This document shows positions 51,681 through 59,774 of a DNA stretch of 64,000 nt, piece by piece. Under the pieces are notes generated by a model, which saw only the letters and a list, made by a program, of their open reading frames with translations, ran no database searches and was not told the origin of the DNA. Position numbers and translations under genes: made by a program. Origin of the DNA: Streptomyces xanthochromogenes (GTDB lineage Bacteria; Actinomycetota; Actinomycetes; Streptomycetales; Streptomycetaceae); the NCBI RefSeq assembly GCF_014650455.1, contig NZ_BMUZ01000007.1, positions 109,942-173,941 of the forward strand, read 5' to 3'. Numbering within the stretch: position 1 is the stretch's first letter; each line of letters starts with the position of its first letter.

Positions 51681-51759
51681 GCCGTCCCTCCGGAGGGCGA
51701 CCCCACAGGCGGACGTGCGGGGGCTGCCGCGCACAGCGACTTGGCCGGAAAACGGCCGC

Positions 51760-51790
51760 GGGCCGGGTCTCCCCGAGGGGAGCCCGGCCC
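51760..51790. terminator. bidirectional terminator between the OB-fold gene and hupS
   Basis: GGGCCGGGTCTCCCC at 51760-51774 pairs with 51777-51790, with one bulged T and a very short loop. It separates convergent genes. Confidence 0.75.
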
Positions 51791-51815
51791 GGCGCTTGAG
51801 CCTTGCCGCTGGTGA

Positions 51816-52475
51816 CTACTTCTTGCGAGCGGTCGCCTTCTTGGCGGTGGTCTTGCGCGCCGTGGTCTTCTTCGCGGGCGCCTTCTTCGCGACGGTCTTC
51901 TTGGCCGGCGCGGTCTTCTTCGCGGTGGCCTTCTTGGCGGTCGCGGTCTTCGCCGGCGTGGCCTTCTTGGCGGTCGCCGTCGTCTTCTTGGCGGTCGCCT
52001 TCTTGGCGGTGGTCTTCTTCGCCGCCGTGGTCTTCGCGGCAGCGGTCTTCTTCACCGCCGCGGTCTTCTTCGCGGTGGCCTTCTTGGCGGTCGTGGCCTT
52101 CTTGGCCGCGGCCTTCTTGACGGTCGTCCGGGTGGAAGTACCGCCCGAGAGGCTGCCCTTGGGGGCCTTCTTGACGGCCACGTCGTTCTTCGGGAGCTTC
52201 TTCGAGCCCGCGACGAGGTCCTTGAAGCCCTGACCCGCGCGGAAGCGCGGAACCGAGGTCTTCTTGACCCGGACGCGCTCACCCGTCTGCGGGTTGCGGG
52301 CGTAACGGGCCGGGCGGTCGACCTTCTCGAACGAGCCGAAACCGGTGACCGAGACGCGGTCGCCGGCGACGACTGCGCGGACGACCGCGTCCAGCACCGC
52401 GTCCACCGCGTCCGCGGCCTGCTGACGGCCGCCGACCTTGTCGGCAATCGCTTCTACGAGCTGCGCCTTGTTCAC
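51816..52475 (-). CDS. hupS: HU-family nucleoid protein with Lys/Ala-rich tail
   Basis: 219 residues. Residues 1-95 are a canonical HU/IHF domain (MNKAQLVEAIADKVGGRQQA; VTGFGSFEKVDRPARYARNP). Residues ~105-219 form a repetitive tail of KKA, KKT and AKK units resembling histone H1, as in the Streptomyces HupS protein that compacts nucleoids in spores. It binds DNA non-specifically. A good promoter precedes it. Confidence 0.93.
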   Translation of the reverse strand: MNKAQLVEAIADKVGGRQQAADAVDAVLDAVVRAVVAGDRVSVTGFGSFEKVDRPARYARNPQTGERVRVKKTSVPRFRAGQGFKDLVAGSKKLPKNDVAVKKAPKGSLSGGTSTRTTVKKAAAKKATTAKKATAKKTAAVKKTAAAKTTAAKKTTAKKATAKKTTATAKKATPAKTATAKKATAKKTAPAKKTVAKKAPAKKTTARKTTAKKATARKK

Positions 52476-52526
52476 GTCTTCCCCTTCGGAGACATTGCCT
52501 GAGCGAAAGTGTCCAGGCCTTTTCGC

Positions 52527-52555
52527 ACGTTAGGCAGATATATACCGCAAATCAA
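52527..52555 (-). promoter_or_regulatory. hupS promoter
   Basis: On the minus strand TTGATT (52555-52550) and TAACGT (52532-52527) are separated by 17 bases, in an AT-rich stretch (TGCGGTATATATCTGCC). This is one of the best sigma-70-like promoters in the window, about 50 bases upstream of the hupS start. Confidence 0.65.
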
Positions 52556-52619
52556 ACACGAAACGGGCTAATCACCCTAGTGCCGCAACGAAGTCGGCTC
52601 TCGCCTAGTTCCTTACGGC

Positions 52620-52847
52620 TCAGTCGCCTTCGGGGAATCGGCCCTCGTCGAGGTCCTTCAACAACCGGTCCAGACGCCTTGCCGCATCGGCGAGATCGTG
52701 TTTGGCAGCTGCTGTTATGACCAGCAGCTTCCGGGACAGCGCCATCCGTACGCCCTCCGGGACTTGCAGTTCGCGCACCCTTGTGTGCGCTTCTTTCAGT
52801 TGGTCCGCCACCACCCCGTAGAGCTCGAGTTGGCTGTCGCGTTCCAT
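52620..52847 (-). CDS. small conserved helical protein
   Basis: 75 residues from ATG 52847 (MERDSQLELYGVVADQLKEA). It is mostly charged and alpha-helical (HTRVRELQVPEGVRMALSRK; LADAARRLDRLLKDLDEGRF). No enzymatic motif is seen. It is conserved upstream of hupS in streptomycetes as a hypothetical protein. The reading frame extends upstream to 52994 but that part looks non-coding. It lies 64 nt upstream of the hupS promoter on the same strand. Confidence 0.7.
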   Translation of the reverse strand: MERDSQLELYGVVADQLKEAHTRVRELQVPEGVRMALSRKLLVITAAAKHDLADAARRLDRLLKDLDEGRFPEGD

Positions 52848-53014
52848 GCGTCGATTGTGCCATCTGAGGCGAGTTGTCACCTCCGGCGGGGGCAACTGAG
52901 CGAATCCGGCGACTCGGGGACGTCGGAACGTCCCCTCGATCGCGCAAGCGACTATCCGGCCATCTGCCCTGCGCGCAAGGCTAGTTGACGTCACCCCCGG
53001 ACCCCAAAACGCGA

Positions 53015-53057
53015 CGCGCCCCCTGCCCGGAAATCAATCCGGAAATCAGGGGGCGCG
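53015..53057 (-). terminator. leuD terminator, 11-bp hairpin
   Basis: CGCGCCCCCTG at 53015-53025 pairs with CAGGGGGCGCG at 53047-53057, with an internal loop of 21 bases that itself contains two CCGG elements. It starts 30 bases after the leuD stop. Confidence 0.7.
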
Positions 53058-53086
53058 ATGCAGCCGAAGGGGGGTCAATAGGCGGT

Positions 53087-53680
53087 TCAGGCCTGGATCG
53101 TGCTCGGCTTGAAGGCGGGGCGACGACCCTCGTAGGCGGCGATGTCGGGCTCGTTCTGGAGCGTGATGGAGATGTCGTCCAGGCCGTTCAGGAGCCGCCA
53201 GCGGGCGTTCTCGTCGAGTTCGAAGTCGGCCGTGACGCCTTCCGCGCGAACTTGGCGATCCTGCAGGTCAACGGTGATTTCGGCGTTGGGGTCGCGCTCG
53301 GTCAGCTCCCACAGCGCGTCCACGACTTTCTGGTCGAGAACAACGGTGAGCAGTCCGTTCTTCAGCGAGTTGCCGCGGAAGATGTCGGCGAAGCGGGACG
53401 AGATCACGGTTTTGAAGCCGAAGTTCTGCAGCGCCCACACCGCGTGCTCCCGGGAGGAGCCGGTGCCGAAGTCGGGACCGGCCACCAAAACCGTGGCGCC
53501 CTTGCGCTCGGGCTTGTTCAGGACGAACTCGGAGTCCTTGCGCCAGGCCTCGAAGAGCCCGTCCTCGAAGCCGTCCCGGGTGACCTTCTTCAGCCAGTGG
53601 GCCGGGATGATCTGGTCGGTGTCGACGTTGGAGCGGCGCAGCGGAACGGCCCGGCCGGTGTGCGTGGTGAAAGCTTCCAT
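53087..53680 (-). CDS. leuD: 3-isopropylmalate dehydratase small subunit
   Basis: 197 residues from ATG 53680 (MEAFTTHTGRAVPLRRSNVD). It is the swivelling small subunit of the leucine-pathway isomerase (TDQIIPAHWLKKVTRDGFED; FGTGSSREHAVWAL). It pairs with LeuC to convert 2- to 3-isopropylmalate. It starts five bases after leuC stops, so the two are coupled. Confidence 0.96.
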   Translation of the reverse strand: MEAFTTHTGRAVPLRRSNVDTDQIIPAHWLKKVTRDGFEDGLFEAWRKDSEFVLNKPERKGATVLVAGPDFGTGSSREHAVWALQNFGFKTVISSRFADIFRGNSLKNGLLTVVLDQKVVDALWELTERDPNAEITVDLQDRQVRAEGVTADFELDENARWRLLNGLDDISITLQNEPDIAAYEGRRPAFKPSTIQA

Positions 53681-53685
53681 GGTTC

Positions 53686-55110
53686 TCAGGCCTCCACGGG
53701 GGTGCGGGCGTCGGACAGGTCGGCGGGCGAGCCCAGATGGCCGAGAACCGCGGTTGCGGCGGCGACCTGGGGCGACACCAGGTGGGTGCGGCCGCCCTTG
53801 CCCTGCCTGCCCTCGAAGTTGCGGTTGGAGGTGGACGCGGAGCGCTCGCCGGGGGCCAGCTGGTCCGGGTTCATGCCGAGGCACATCGAGCAGCCCGCGT
53901 GCCGCCATTCGGCTCCGGCGGCCGTGAACACCTTGTCCAGGCCCTCGTCCATGGCCTGCAGGGCGACCCGGACCGAACCGGGGACGACCAGCATCCGTAC
54001 GCCGTCGGCGACTTTGCGGCCCTCGATGACGGCCGCCGCGTTGCGCAGGTCCTCGATGCGGCCGTTGGTGCACGAACCTACGAAGACGGTGTCGACGTCG
54101 ATCTCGCGCAGCGGCTGGCCCGCGGTCAACCCCATGTATTCCAGCGCCTTTTCGGCGGCCAGGCGCTCCGAAGCGTCCTCGTACGAAGCCGGGTCGGGGA
54201 CGTTGGCCGACAGGGGCGCGCCCTGGCCGGGGTTGGTGCCCCAGGTGACGAACGGGGCGAGTTCGTCGGCCTTGATGACGACCTCGGCGTCGAAGACCGC
54301 GTCCTCGTCGGACTTGAGGGTCTTCCAGTAGGCGACCGCCGCGTCCCAGTCCTCGCCCTGGGGGGCGTGCGCACGCCCTTCCAGGTAGTCGAACGTGGTC
54401 CTGTCCGGGGCGATCATGCCCGCGCGGGCACCGGCCTCGATGGACATGTTGCAGATGGTCATGCGGGCTTCCATCGACAGCTTCTCGATGGCGGAGCCGC
54501 GGTATTCCAGGACGTAGCCCTGGCCGCCGCCGGTGCCGATCTTCGCGATGATGGCGAGGATCAGGTCCTTGGCGGTGACGCCGTCGGGCAGTTCGCCGTC
54601 GACGGTGATGGCCATCGTCCTGAAGGGCGCCAGCGGCAGCGTCTGGGTGGCCAGGACGTGCTCGACCTGGCTGGTGCCGATGCCGAACGCCAGCGCGCCG
54701 AAGGCGCCGTGGGTGGAGGTGTGCGAGTCGCCGCAGACCACGGTGGTGCCCGGCTGGGTCAGGCCCAGCTGCGGTCCCACCACGTGGACGACGCCCTGCT
54801 CGACATCGCCGAGCGGGTGCAGCCGCACGCCGAACTCGGCGCAGTTCTTGCGCAGCGTCTCCAGCTGGACCCGCGAGACCGGGTCCGCGATCGGCTTGTC
54901 GATGTCGATGGTCGGGGTGTTGTGGTCCTCGGTGGCGATGGTGAGGTCGAGGCGCCGCACCGGGCGACCGTTCTTGCGCAGCCCGTCGAACGCCTGCGGG
55001 CTGGTCACCTCGTGCAGCAGGTGAAGATCGATGAAGAGCAGGTCCGGCTCGCCCTCGACTCGCCTGACGACATGGTCGTCCCAGACCTTCTCCGCGAGTG
55101 TCCTACCCAT
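53686..55110 (-). CDS. leuC: 3-isopropylmalate dehydratase large subunit
   Basis: 474 residues from ATG 55110 (MGRTLAEKVWDDHVVRRVEG), with GGAGGGAAGG upstream; an in-frame start at 55143 adds 11 residues. The aconitase-type [4Fe-4S] ligands are seen in FVGSCTNGR and GCSMCLGMNPD. VVCGDSHTSTHGAFGALAFG is also characteristic. Expression is probably controlled by the divergent NdgR. Confidence 0.96.
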   Translation of the reverse strand: MGRTLAEKVWDDHVVRRVEGEPDLLFIDLHLLHEVTSPQAFDGLRKNGRPVRRLDLTIATEDHNTPTIDIDKPIADPVSRVQLETLRKNCAEFGVRLHPLGDVEQGVVHVVGPQLGLTQPGTTVVCGDSHTSTHGAFGALAFGIGTSQVEHVLATQTLPLAPFRTMAITVDGELPDGVTAKDLILAIIAKIGTGGGQGYVLEYRGSAIEKLSMEARMTICNMSIEAGARAGMIAPDRTTFDYLEGRAHAPQGEDWDAAVAYWKTLKSDEDAVFDAEVVIKADELAPFVTWGTNPGQGAPLSANVPDPASYEDASERLAAEKALEYMGLTAGQPLREIDVDTVFVGSCTNGRIEDLRNAAAVIEGRKVADGVRMLVVPGSVRVALQAMDEGLDKVFTAAGAEWRHAGCSMCLGMNPDQLAPGERSASTSNRNFEGRQGKGGRTHLVSPQVAAATAVLGHLGSPADLSDARTPVEA

Positions 55111-55282
55111 CGCCTTCCCTCCGGCCGGCGGCTTCACCGGCACTTCTAGAGACCCGTTGCCCTGCCCGTGCGCACGCCCCGGACAAGGGCCGCGTTCCGT
55201 TGTACGGATCGCCAGTACAGCTTGACGACTTCCGGAGAAAATTGAACTTGCGTTTCACAGAGTGAGACGCGAATATCGTTGC

Positions 55283-55999
55283 ATGGACAACTCTAGCGGC
55301 GTAGGCGTTCTGGACAAGGCTGCCCTTGTCCTGAGCGCTCTGGAGTCCGGTCCGGCCACCCTCGCAGGTCTGGTCGCGGCCACAGGGCTCGCACGACCCA
55401 CGGCACACCGACTGGCCGTGGCACTGGAACACCACCGGATGGTGGCTCGGGACATGCAGGGCCGTTTCATTCTCGGCCCGCGTCTCGCCGAGCTCGCCGC
55501 GGCGGCCGGCGAGGACCGCCTGCTGGCCACGGCCGGCCCGGTCCTGACGCATCTGCGTGACGTCACGGGCGAGAGCGCGCAGCTCTATCGCCGCCAGGGC
55601 GACATGCGGATCTGCGTCGCGGCCGCCGAGCGCCTTTCGGGCCTGCGCGACACCGTGCCGGTCGGCTCCACGCTGACCATGAAGGCCGGGTCCTCCGCGC
55701 AGATCCTGATGGCCTGGGAGGAGCCGGAGCGTCTGCACCGCGGCCTCCAGGGCGCCCGCTTCACCGCGACGGCGCTCTCCGGGGTGCGCCGCAGGGGCTG
55801 GGCCCAGTCCATCGGCGAGCGCGAGCCGGGCGTGGCCTCGGTGTCGGCGCCGGTGCGCGGCCCGTCGAACCGAGTGGTGGCCGCCGTCTCGGTCTCCGGC
55901 CCCATCGAGCGCCTCACCCGGCACCCGGGCCGCATGCACGCCCAGGCCATCATCGACGCCGCCGCCCGCCTGTCCGAGGCCCTGCGCCGCAACGGCTGA
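55283..55999 (+). CDS. ndgR: IclR-family regulator NdgR
   Basis: 238 residues from ATG 55283 (MDNSSGVGVLDKAALVLSAL); seven extra in-frame codons exist upstream. The N-terminal winged helix (ATLAGLVAATGLARPTAHRL) is followed by the IclR effector domain (LRDTVPVGSTLTMKAGSSAQ). In Streptomyces NdgR regulates leucine and other amino-acid genes and is divergent from leuCD, as here. The 172-nt intergenic region should hold its operator. A TTGACG hexamer lies at 55222-55227, but the -10 is poor. Confidence 0.94.
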   Translation: MDNSSGVGVLDKAALVLSALESGPATLAGLVAATGLARPTAHRLAVALEHHRMVARDMQGRFILGPRLAELAAAAGEDRLLATAGPVLTHLRDVTGESAQLYRRQGDMRICVAAAERLSGLRDTVPVGSTLTMKAGSSAQILMAWEEPERLHRGLQGARFTATALSGVRRRGWAQSIGEREPGVASVSAPVRGPSNRVVAAVSVSGPIERLTRHPGRMHAQAIIDAAARLSEALRRNG

Positions 56000-56015
56000 G
56001 TCCCCCGCTTCCCCT

Positions 56016-56053
56016 TCCGGCCCACCGCTTCAACGCCGCAGCGGTGGGCCGGA
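56016..56053 (+). terminator. ndgR terminator, perfect 14-bp hairpin
   Basis: TCCGGCCCACCGCT at 56016-56029 pairs perfectly with 56040-56053 around a ten-base loop, 16 bases after the ndgR stop. Confidence 0.85.
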
Positions 56054-56054
56054 G

Positions 56055-56253
56055 GTGTGTCCGGGGCCCGTTCCGGTGCGTCCGGGGTCCGCAGCCGGTG
56101 CGCCCGAGGCCGGATCGGACACGTTCCGGGCCCGACCCGGCACGTCCGGAGGCCTACCCGGTACGCCCGAGAGCCGACCCAGTACGTCCAGGACCCCGCC
56201 CCGGCAGGTCCGAGGAGCCGGCGCGTCCGCGGACCCGGGCTTGTCCGAGGAGC
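56055..56253. repeat. degenerate ~21-nt tandem repeat
   Basis: About nine units of roughly 21 bases, approximating G(T/C)CCGxGGxCCGxxCCCGGTAC, fill the gap between the ndgR terminator and the DUF4188 stop. On the plus strand one frame reads as an imperfect seven-residue repeat (PGPTRHV, RRPTRYA, REPTQYV). No start signal or conserved protein supports a gene. Confidence 0.7.
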
Positions 56254-56257
56254 GGGA

Positions 56258-56761
56258 TCAAACGGCCTTGATCTTGAGACGGTCGGCCGCCCGGTCCCCG
56301 CGGCGCTCGACCGGAACCAGCCCGGTGGCCGCGCCGAGGCCGGACGCCGACTCCGGCATGTTCACGTACACCGATTCGTACGACCCGGCGGGCACCACAT
56401 ACGTCTCGTGCCAGATCCCGACGTTGCCCCGGCCCGCCCGGGCCCGGCGGTTGAAGGCCGCCCAGGCCGGCCGGTGCTCCTTGTCCGCCGCGGACGCGTA
56501 GGCGAGCAGCTTCTCCTTGGACTCCCAGTACTGGATCACGCCGATCAGGCGCGGCCCGCCAAGCACGGGCCGGTAGCCGAGCAGCCCGTTGCCCTGCCCC
56601 TTCTCCTTCTCCAGCTCCTTCAGCATCCGCGGCATGGCCGCCGAGACGGGCCACCAACTCCGCAGCGCCCGGAAGCTGTTGATGCGCATCCCGATGAGGA
56701 AGACGACCACGTCGCCCTCGGCGGCGGCGGTCATGCGCCCCTGGACCGGCTTGTCGTTCAT
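56258..56761 (-). CDS. DUF4188 family protein
   Basis: 167 residues. The sequence (VVVFLIGMRINSFRALRSWW; GYRPVLGGPRLIGVIQYWES; GIWHETYVVPAGSYESVYVN) matches the DUF4188 family, a haem-oxygenase or phenylacetaldoxime dehydratase-like small fold with no proven substrate. It is divergent from a MerR regulator with a clear shared operator, so it is probably induced by a small molecule. Confidence 0.85.
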   Translation of the reverse strand: MNDKPVQGRMTAAAEGDVVVFLIGMRINSFRALRSWWPVSAAMPRMLKELEKEKGQGNGLLGYRPVLGGPRLIGVIQYWESKEKLLAYASAADKEHRPAWAAFNRRARAGRGNVGIWHETYVVPAGSYESVYVNMPESASGLGAATGLVPVERRGDRAADRLKIKAV

Positions 56762-56792
56762 GACGTTCCCCCTGTCACGATTCCTGGCGGTT

Positions 56793-56821
56793 GGATAGCT
56801 GAACTATCCATGATTGGATAG
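56793..56821. promoter_or_regulatory. operator with three GGATAG half-sites
   Basis: GGATAG (56793-56798), CTATCC (56804-56809) and GGATAG (56816-56821) form two overlapping inverted repeats in the 72-nt divergent region between DUF4188 and merR. The neighbouring MerR protein is the probable ligand. Confidence 0.7.
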
Positions 56822-56833
56822 TGACACTCTCCA

Positions 56834-57505
56834 ATGAACGACGCAAGGGGGCCCACCGTGAAACTGGCCGAACTGAGCGAGCACAGCGGGGTCTCCACGG
56901 CCACGATCAAGTACTACCTGCGCGAGGGGCTGCTGCCGCCGGGCCGCCGGGTCACGGCCACCCGGTCCGCGTATGACGAGAGCCACCTCCAGCGTCTGCG
57001 GCTGGTGCGGGCCCTGATTCAGGTCGGCCGGGTTCCGGTGGCCACCGCCCGGGAGGTGCTCGCCGCCCTGGAGGACGACTCCCTCGACCACCACCACCGC
57101 CTGGGCATCGCCGTCGGAGCGCTGCCGAGCCCGCCCGAACCCGACCCCGAGGCGCCCGCCGTGGACCGCGCACGGCACACCGTCGACGCACTGCTCTCCC
57201 GGCTCAACTGGCTGGAGGGACCGCACGCTTGGGGCCCGGGCTCCCCCGCCTACGGCACGCTCGTGGACGCGGTCGGGGCACTGGCCCGGCTCAACTACCC
57301 ATGTGACGTGGACGACTTGCTGCCGTACGCACGGGCGGCCGCCGAACTGGCCGTGACGGACCTCGACTTGGTGGAGCGCTACGAGTCCCCCGACGCACAG
57401 GTGGAGGCGGCGGTGGCACTGACCGTGCTGTACGAGCCGGTCCTGCTCAGCCTGCGCAGGATCGCCGAGGCGCAGGAGTCCGGGCGGCGTTTCGCGAGCG
57501 GGTGA
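56834..57505 (+). CDS. MerR-family transcriptional regulator
   Basis: 223 residues from ATG 56834; a GTG eight codons later (VKLAELSEHSGVSTATIKYY) could be the start instead. The MerR helix-turn-helix and wing are clear, then a helical dimerisation segment. The C-terminal ~130 residues (HTVDALLSRLNWLEGPHAWG; PCDVDDLLPYARAAAELAVT) form a putative effector domain without recognisable cofactor ligands. It is divergent from the DUF4188 gene. Confidence 0.88.
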   Translation: MNDARGPTVKLAELSEHSGVSTATIKYYLREGLLPPGRRVTATRSAYDESHLQRLRLVRALIQVGRVPVATAREVLAALEDDSLDHHHRLGIAVGALPSPPEPDPEAPAVDRARHTVDALLSRLNWLEGPHAWGPGSPAYGTLVDAVGALARLNYPCDVDDLLPYARAAAELAVTDLDLVERYESPDAQVEAAVALTVLYEPVLLSLRRIAEAQESGRRFASG

Positions 57506-57551
57506 CCGGGCGGGGCGCGAGGCCGCCGGCCCGGAGCGGGACGAACGAAAA

Positions 57552-57576
57552 GGCCCTCCGCAAGATGCGAAGGGCC
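57552..57576 (-). terminator. terminator of the tRNA array
   Basis: On the minus strand GGCCCTTCGC pairs with GCGGAGGGCC around ATCTT with one G-U and is followed by TTTTCGTT. It lies 14 bases beyond the last tRNA-Glu. Confidence 0.85.
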
Positions 57577-57589
57577 CATTCTCTGTGCG

Positions 57590-57662
57590 TACCCCCGACC
57601 GGATTCGAACCGGCGCTACCGCCTTGAGAGGGCGGCGTGCTAGGCCGCTACACAACGGGGGC
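57590..57662 (-). tRNA. tRNA-Glu (CTC), copy 1
   Basis: 73-nt cloverleaf: acceptor GCCCCCG/CGGGGGT, anticodon loop CTCTCAA with CTC, and T-arm GCCGGTTCGAATCCGGT. CCA is not encoded. Its sequence is identical to the two other Glu copies. Confidence 0.95.
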
Positions 57663-57714
57663 CTACCTGCGTTTTCGGACCTTCGAAGAAGATCCAGGAT
57701 CTTGAAATGACCCG

Positions 57715-57786
57715 CTGGGCTACCAGGACTCGAACCTAGAATGACGGTACCAGAAACCGTAGTGTTGCCAATTACACCATAGCCCA
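57715..57786 (-). tRNA. tRNA-Gln (CTG), copy 1
   Basis: 72-nt cloverleaf with acceptor TGGGCTA/TAGCCCA and discriminator G. The anticodon loop TTCTGGT gives CTG for CAG codons, and the T-arm is AGGTTCGAGTCCT. The anticodon stem differs slightly from the second Gln copy. Confidence 0.95.
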
Positions 57787-57802
57787 TGGTGGTTTAGACC
57801 AG

Positions 57803-57875
57803 TACCCCCGACCGGATTCGAACCGGCGCTACCGCCTTGAGAGGGCGGCGTGCTAGGCCGCTACACAACGGGGGC
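57803..57875 (-). tRNA. tRNA-Glu (CTC), copy 2
   Basis: Identical over 73 nt to the copy at 57590-57662. It reads CTC in the anticodon loop and does not encode CCA. Confidence 0.95.
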
Positions 57876-57936
57876 CCTAGCGATCCTGCATCAGGTTCAC
57901 CGGGTGCGACCCTGGTGATCCCGCGGGAAGGATCTG

Positions 57937-58009
57937 TACCCCCGACCGGATTCGAACCGGCGCTACCGCCTTGAGAGGGCGGCGTGCTAGGCCGCTACAC
58001 AACGGGGGC
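57937..58009 (-). tRNA. tRNA-Glu (CTC), copy 3
   Basis: Identical over 73 nt to the other two Glu copies. The spacer sequences between copies differ, so the repeats are maintained genes rather than a recent block duplication. Confidence 0.95.
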
Positions 58010-58031
58010 CTTGCAGATAAAGCTCTGCGAG

Positions 58032-58103
58032 CTGGGCTACCAGGACTCGAACCTAGACTAACGGAACCAGAAACCGTCGTGCTGCCAATTACACCATAGC
58101 CCA
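58032..58103 (-). tRNA. tRNA-Gln (CTG), copy 2
   Basis: 72-nt cloverleaf, first tRNA of the array in the transcription direction. It differs from copy 1 in the anticodon arm and variable region (ACGACGG / CCGTTAG pairing changes) but has the same acceptor and CTG anticodon. Confidence 0.95.
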
Positions 58104-58112
58104 CCAAAACTC

Positions 58113-58129
58113 AACCCCCGTCGGGGGTT
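58113..58129 (-). terminator. hairpin between the HAD gene and the tRNA array
   Basis: AACCCCC (58113-58119) pairs with GGGGGTT (58123-58129) around GTC, flanked by TTTT and AAAA. It can terminate transcription of the HAD gene before the tRNA array. Confidence 0.65.
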
Positions 58130-58192
58130 TTGCTTGGCTTGCGCTTCCGGTTCGGGGTTTTTCTTCCCGTTCCCCTTGGCGCAGGAAGAACA

Positions 58193-58930
58193 TTACCCGA
58201 AGGTGTCCGGCGCTCCAAAACGGGTATCGCGGCGCAGCAGGTCGGGGAGCTGGGCAAGTCCGGTGATGCGTACGAGTTCGGGTCTGCCGCCCGTCCCCGA
58301 CCGGTCGAGCCAGACCGCCTTGAGCCCCGCCTCGGCCGCCCCGCGTGCGTCGATGTCCGGCTGGTCGCCCACGTAGACCACCTCGTCGGGCGGCAGCCCG
58401 AGCGCCTCGCAGCCGGCGAGGAAGGCGCCCGCCTGCGGCTTGGCGACGCCGAGTTCGGCCGCGCAGAGCAAGGCCTCGAAGCGGTCCCGCACACCGAGGA
58501 TTCGCAGCTTCCGCTCCTGGTTGCGCAGGGAGGAGTTGGACAGGACGGCGTGCCGGTAGTCGTCGGCGAGTACGTCGAGAACCGGCAGCGTGTCCGGGAA
58601 CAGGCTCCAGGCGGCCTCGTAGTGCGCGATGTGCCGCTCGAACCACGCCTCGGCCTGTTCGTCACTCATGGCCTCGCCGCCGCCCACGGTCTCGCCGAGG
58701 AACGCCCGCACGCGGTCGCGCCGCTGCCCGTGCCAGTCGGTCTCCCCGGCGGCGAACCGCCCCCAGTGGAAGGCGGTCAGCTCGTCCCAGGTGTCGAGGG
58801 CCGCTTCAACGGAGTCGTACGCCGGGGGCAGGCCCTCGATGTCGAGGTGCGCGCGCATGCCGGAGCGGGAGGCCGTGGCGTAGTCGAAGATCGTGTCGTC
58901 GATGTCCCAGAGGACGGCGCGGATGGCCAT
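58193..58930 (-). CDS. HAD-superfamily hydrolase
   Basis: 245 residues. HAD motif I is VLWDIDDTIFDY (nucleophile and acid Asp), motif II is AVLSNSSL, motif III is the lysine in GVAKPQAG and motif IV is VVYVGDQPDIDARGA. The cap domain is helical, type C1. It is a phosphatase of unknown specificity. Lies upstream of the tRNA array and 67 nt downstream of the DUF4241 gene. Confidence 0.9.
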   Translation of the reverse strand: MAIRAVLWDIDDTIFDYATASRSGMRAHLDIEGLPPAYDSVEAALDTWDELTAFHWGRFAAGETDWHGQRRDRVRAFLGETVGGGEAMSDEQAEAWFERHIAHYEAAWSLFPDTLPVLDVLADDYRHAVLSNSSLRNQERKLRILGVRDRFEALLCAAELGVAKPQAGAFLAGCEALGLPPDEVVYVGDQPDIDARGAAEAGLKAVWLDRSGTGGRPELVRITGLAQLPDLLRRDTRFGAPDTFG

Positions 58931-58997
58931 GCTTCGAGCTTAGGCCCCGTCTCCGGCAGGCGGACCGGGTTTCGGCACCTGCGAAGGGGCCGGCGGC

Positions 58998-59669
58998 TCA
59001 GGAGACCAGGGCCTCGGCGGGGACGACGAAGAAGTCGGTGACGAAGCAGGTGACCTCGCCCGCCTCGTCCCGGCCTATCCAGGTCGGGTACGCGCCGTCG
59101 CCCCAGCCCGAGGTGAAGGCGATCAGGTTGTGGCCCGAGGCGGGGTCGGTGACGGTGTGCGGGCCCGGCAGGGGCGGGACGGTGTCGAAGGCGTCCCACA
59201 GCGGGCCCTCGTCGCCCTCGCAGTCGGGGAAGGACCCGTCGGACCCGGCGTCGTAGAAGCATCCGGTGCCCGCGTCGACCCCGTAGCCGAAGAACTCCTC
59301 GTCATCCAGCTCGGCGAGGTCCTGCCCCGGCTGGAGCGCGAGCTCCCACGAGACGGCGGGTACGTCCTTGATCACGAGCCGCGCGGCGGCCACCCGCAGA
59401 TGCGGCCCGTCCACCTCCGGCTCCCCCGGCCGCACCAGGGTGGCCACGGCCGCCTCCACCGGATAGCGCCCCGGGGCGACCCGCGCCGTGAACGGCTCGG
59501 CCTCCCCGGCCCCCAGCGAGACGAACGGATCACAGGCGATGACCCGCCCGGTGTGCAACCACAACTCCCCACCCCGCACCACACTCATCGTGCCGGTACT
59601 GCCCGACTCCTCCTCGAAGACGTTGCCCGGGGTGAAGTGCCAGGAGAAGTCGGGGGCGGGCATGGGCAT
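58998..59669 (-). CDS. DUF4241 domain protein
   Basis: 223 residues. The sequence SGTGCFYDAG-type motif (GVDAGTGCFYDAGSDGSFPD) and the C-terminal GHNLIAFTSGWGDGAYPTWIGRD are typical of DUF4241. The function is not established; related proteins occur near polymorphic-toxin immunity genes in some bacteria, but no toxin gene is visible here. No signal peptide is present. Confidence 0.82.
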   Translation of the reverse strand: MPMPAPDFSWHFTPGNVFEEESGSTGTMSVVRGGELWLHTGRVIACDPFVSLGAGEAEPFTARVAPGRYPVEAAVATLVRPGEPEVDGPHLRVAAARLVIKDVPAVSWELALQPGQDLAELDDEEFFGYGVDAGTGCFYDAGSDGSFPDCEGDEGPLWDAFDTVPPLPGPHTVTDPASGHNLIAFTSGWGDGAYPTWIGRDEAGEVTCFVTDFFVVPAEALVS

Positions 59670-59774
59670 GAGGGTCTCCCGGTGTGACAGGCGTAGGGGC
59701 GACGGCAGTTCGCACTACGAGGAACATAACTCGCCCCACTGACAGGGCGATCCGGACCGTCACTGCACCGTTGC

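Noticed and set aside
57590..58103. CRISPR-like direct repeats
   Set aside because: The repeated 73-nt units are complete tRNA-Glu genes with cloverleaf structure, with unequal spacers that contain tRNA-Gln genes.
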